From: Prevotellaceae bacterium
GTDB taxonomy: Bacteria > Bacteroidota > Bacteroidia > Bacteroidales > Bacteroidaceae
NCBI GenBank assembly: GCA_021153165.1
Contig: JAGKTZ010000004.1
Span: 1 to 53,060 of the forward strand
DNA length: 53,060 nucleotides
Direction: 5' to 3'
In this document: positions 51,751 to 53,060 of the stretch, piece by piece
How positions within the stretch are numbered: the first letter of the stretch is position 1
Layout: each line of letters opens with the position of its first letter
The notes under the pieces: model-generated
What the model was told of the DNA's origin: nothing
The model's database searches: none
What the model saw: the letters and a program-made list of their open reading frames with translations, nothing else
Position numbers and translations under genes: made by a program

Positions 51751-51828
51751 ACCCTTTAGTAGATTTAGATTAAAACTTTCTGCTAAGGTATATAAATATT
51801 CTGATATTACAATTTTTTCAGTGCAAAA

Positions 51829-51870
51829 GAAACCTAAACAAGCCTTTTGAAAATTAAAATAAGACTTTTT
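51829..51870 (-). repeat. Decayed 21-nt array (2 units) upstream of manC
   Basis: On the minus strand the region reads as two 21-nt units of the intergenic family (heptads KKSYFNF, QKACLGF). It lies in the gap between manC and tRNA-Leu. Confidence 0.45.
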
Positions 51871-53060
51871 TATCTTTTTTCTTGGTCGTTTCAAAAAAAC
51901 ATCCTACCTTTGCACCGCAAAACGCAAGAAAACATTTCTTGCATGGAGCCCAGATGGCGGAATCGGTAGACGCGCTGGTCTCAAACACCAGTAGGGAAAC
52001 CTGTGCCGGTTCGACCCCGGCTCTGGGTACTGAAACGGAGAAAGTTGAAAAACTCTCTCCGTTTTCTTTTTTACCCACCCGTAACTCATTGGTTTGCTGA
52101 TATATTAAATCAAGCACCTTGTTATATTCATTGGTTCGATATTTATTTCCGTCAAACTCTATTTTTTGAGGAAACATCGAACCAAGCAACTTTATTTTAA
52201 GCGAAACGGGAGCATCTAGAATAAACCTATCTATATTACTTATCAAGGAGATAGCATACCCCAACTTTGGTTCGACCTTGACATTGTTAGGGGTTTCCAC
52301 AAGAGCGATACGCTCTTTTAGACTTTCTGCCTCATTGGAATACCTCTCCATCAGTCTATTATAAGACACCTTGTCGAGTTCTCCATCAATATATTTGTCT
52401 TGAACACTATCCATACGCTTGATAACAGTGCTCAATTCGCTTTTAAGGCGTTCTGTACGCCTTGTCTGCTCCACTCTATCCTCTTTCCTTATATCGTTCA
52501 AAATCTCCTTATAGAGGTCAAGAACAGTGTCATAAGGTTTCAAAACAGACAAGTAATGAACAAAAGTATCGTTTACCCTTTCTGCTCTTACCCTTATGTG
52601 TTTACTATCATTACAACAAAAATAATAGGTGTACTTACCACCATTCCCCTTGCTTGTAGCACCCGTGAGGCAATGCCCACAGATGGGGCAAATGAGGAAC
52701 TTACGCAAGAACAGCATAGGGTCTTGAGGTTTGGATAATTTAGGCGCTTTACGCCTCTTACCATCAAGAACATCTTGCACCTTATTATATATAGTTTCAT
52801 CAATTAGAGGTTCGTGTACGCCATCAACCAACCTCTCGGGTTCATCTTTATATGCTGGAACTCTTATCTTACCTATGTAGAAAGGATTTCTCAACATCGC
52901 AAAATACAAACTTTCGGAAAACCTTTTTGCATATTTCCTACGGATGTAGTTAGGCGTTTCGATACCTTTTGCAACCTCTGTAAACAGTTTCCTTATGAGC
53001 GGAGCAACTGTTTCATCAATCCCAATATGAGTATCGTGCTTGCTTGTACGGATATTCTTA
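51854..53060 (-). CDS. Large serine recombinase, C-terminal part (truncated by the window edge)
   Basis: The frame is open to the right edge of the window; the N-terminal catalytic (Ser-nucleophile) domain lies beyond it. Visible parts: recombinase domain segment LRNPFYIGKIRVPAYKDEPERLVDGVHEPLID, a zinc ribbon (CPICGHCLTG ... YYFCC), and a long coiled-coil segment (about 52350-52520). Such enzymes integrate phages and transposons. The last 60 residues are encoded by the complement of tRNA-Leu and its terminator, and the stop is at 51854, beyond the tRNA. This suggests insertion at the tRNA 3' end with a host-encoded C-terminus. The element itself would lie to the right. Confidence 0.85.
   Translation of the reverse strand, partial: KNIRTSKHDTHIGIDETVAPLIRKLFTEVAKGIETPNYIRRKYAKRFSESLYFAMLRNPFYIGKIRVPAYKDEPERLVDGVHEPLIDETIYNKVQDVLDGKRRKAPKLSKPQDPMLFLRKFLICPICGHCLTGATSKGNGGKYTYYFCCNDSKHIRVRAERVNDTFVHYLSVLKPYDTVLDLYKEILNDIRKEDRVEQTRRTERLKSELSTVIKRMDSVQDKYIDGELDKVSYNRLMERYSNEAESLKERIALVETPNNVKVEPKLGYAISLISNIDRFILDAPVSLKIKLLGSMFPQKIEFDGNKYRTNEYNKVLDLIYQQTNELRVGKKENGESFSTFSVSVPRAGVEPAQVSLLVFETSASTDSAIWAPCKKCFLAFCGAKVGCFFETTKKKDKKVLF
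51882..51912 (+). promoter_or_regulatory. Promoter of tRNA-Leu
   Basis: TTGG at 51882-51885 and an exact -7 TACCTTTG at 51905-51912, 19 nt apart, 36 nt before the tRNA gene. Confidence 0.65.
51948..52029 (+). tRNA. tRNA-Leu (anticodon CAA)
   Basis: 82-nt class II tRNA. Acceptor arm GCCCAGA/TCTGGGT (one G-T pair), D-arm with GGCGGAATCGGTAGACG, anticodon stem CTGGT/ACCAG with loop CTCAAAC (anticodon CAA), a long variable arm (AGGGAAACCT) and T-arm GCCGGTTCGACCCCGGC. CCA is not encoded. A serine recombinase gene overlaps it on the other strand. Confidence 0.95.
52034..52072 (+). terminator. Terminator of the tRNA-Leu transcript
   Basis: ACGGAGA (52035-52041) and TCTCCGT (52056-52062) form a stem followed by TTTCTTTTTT. 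It lies inside the C-terminal part of the opposing recombinase reading frame. Confidence 0.85.

Overview
The window comes from a Bacteroidales chromosome, most likely a Prevotella-like gut or oral species. The evidence is SusC/SusD pairs, Bacteroidetes-type promoters (TAnnTTTG at -7), secreted proteins with type IX-like C-terminal tails, the neighbouring xerD and aroQ genes, and a lack of Shine-Dalgarno sequences. Species cannot be read from the sequence alone.

Layout. (1) 1-16.4 kb is a polysaccharide-utilisation locus that looks built for sialylated N-glycans: two tandem paralogous sialidases, a SusC/SusD pair and a GH85-type endo-beta-N-acetylglucosaminidase. The endoglycosidase would free the glycan from protein, the sialidases would remove terminal sialic acid, and SusC/D would import the rest. 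(2) 16.8-21.8 kb holds an unknown secreted protein, xerD, aroQ, an O-methyltransferase and a deletion-scarred lipoprotein remnant. (3) 21.9-24.8 kb is an alternating array of small secreted proteins: SH3-like, with or without a DnaJ-type zinc-finger tail, interleaved with a second, unknown family. (4) 25.4-32.4 kb holds an Oar-like TonB receptor with an OB-fold/BACON lipoprotein, followed by small exported proteins. (5) 32.8-42.2 kb is mostly housekeeping genes on the minus strand: ComM/YifB, a thioredoxin-fold lipoprotein without CxxC, an LTA-synthase-like sulfatase, an ABC exporter, RNase H and ArgS. (6) 42.8-46.5 kb is a cobalamin-uptake unit: riboswitch, BtuB-like receptor and a BtuG-like beta-propeller lipoprotein. 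(7) 46.7-51.7 kb holds an acyl-CoA synthetase, a FocA-like transporter, a beta-barrel protein and ManC. (8) 51.9-53.06 kb holds tRNA-Leu(CAA) with a serine recombinase running off the window edge, probably the end of an integrative element.

The strongest undescribed signal is a repeat system. Three intergenic elements are 357-358 bp long, and a fourth is a shortened 238-bp inverted copy. Each is bounded by a direct (not inverted) repeat of about 24 bp beginning TTTGTCAAAATTTTTCGC. Inside each lies an array of 21-nt units resembling AAAAAGGTTAGACCTTTTT. The same 21-nt arrays also stand alone at further loci, and one lies in frame inside the sulfatase gene, adding four heptapeptides to a cytoplasmic loop. 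Other 21-nt or near-21/42-nt tandem repeats of unrelated sequence also occur between genes. A separate 208-nt near-continuous hairpin lies at 32.45-32.66 kb.
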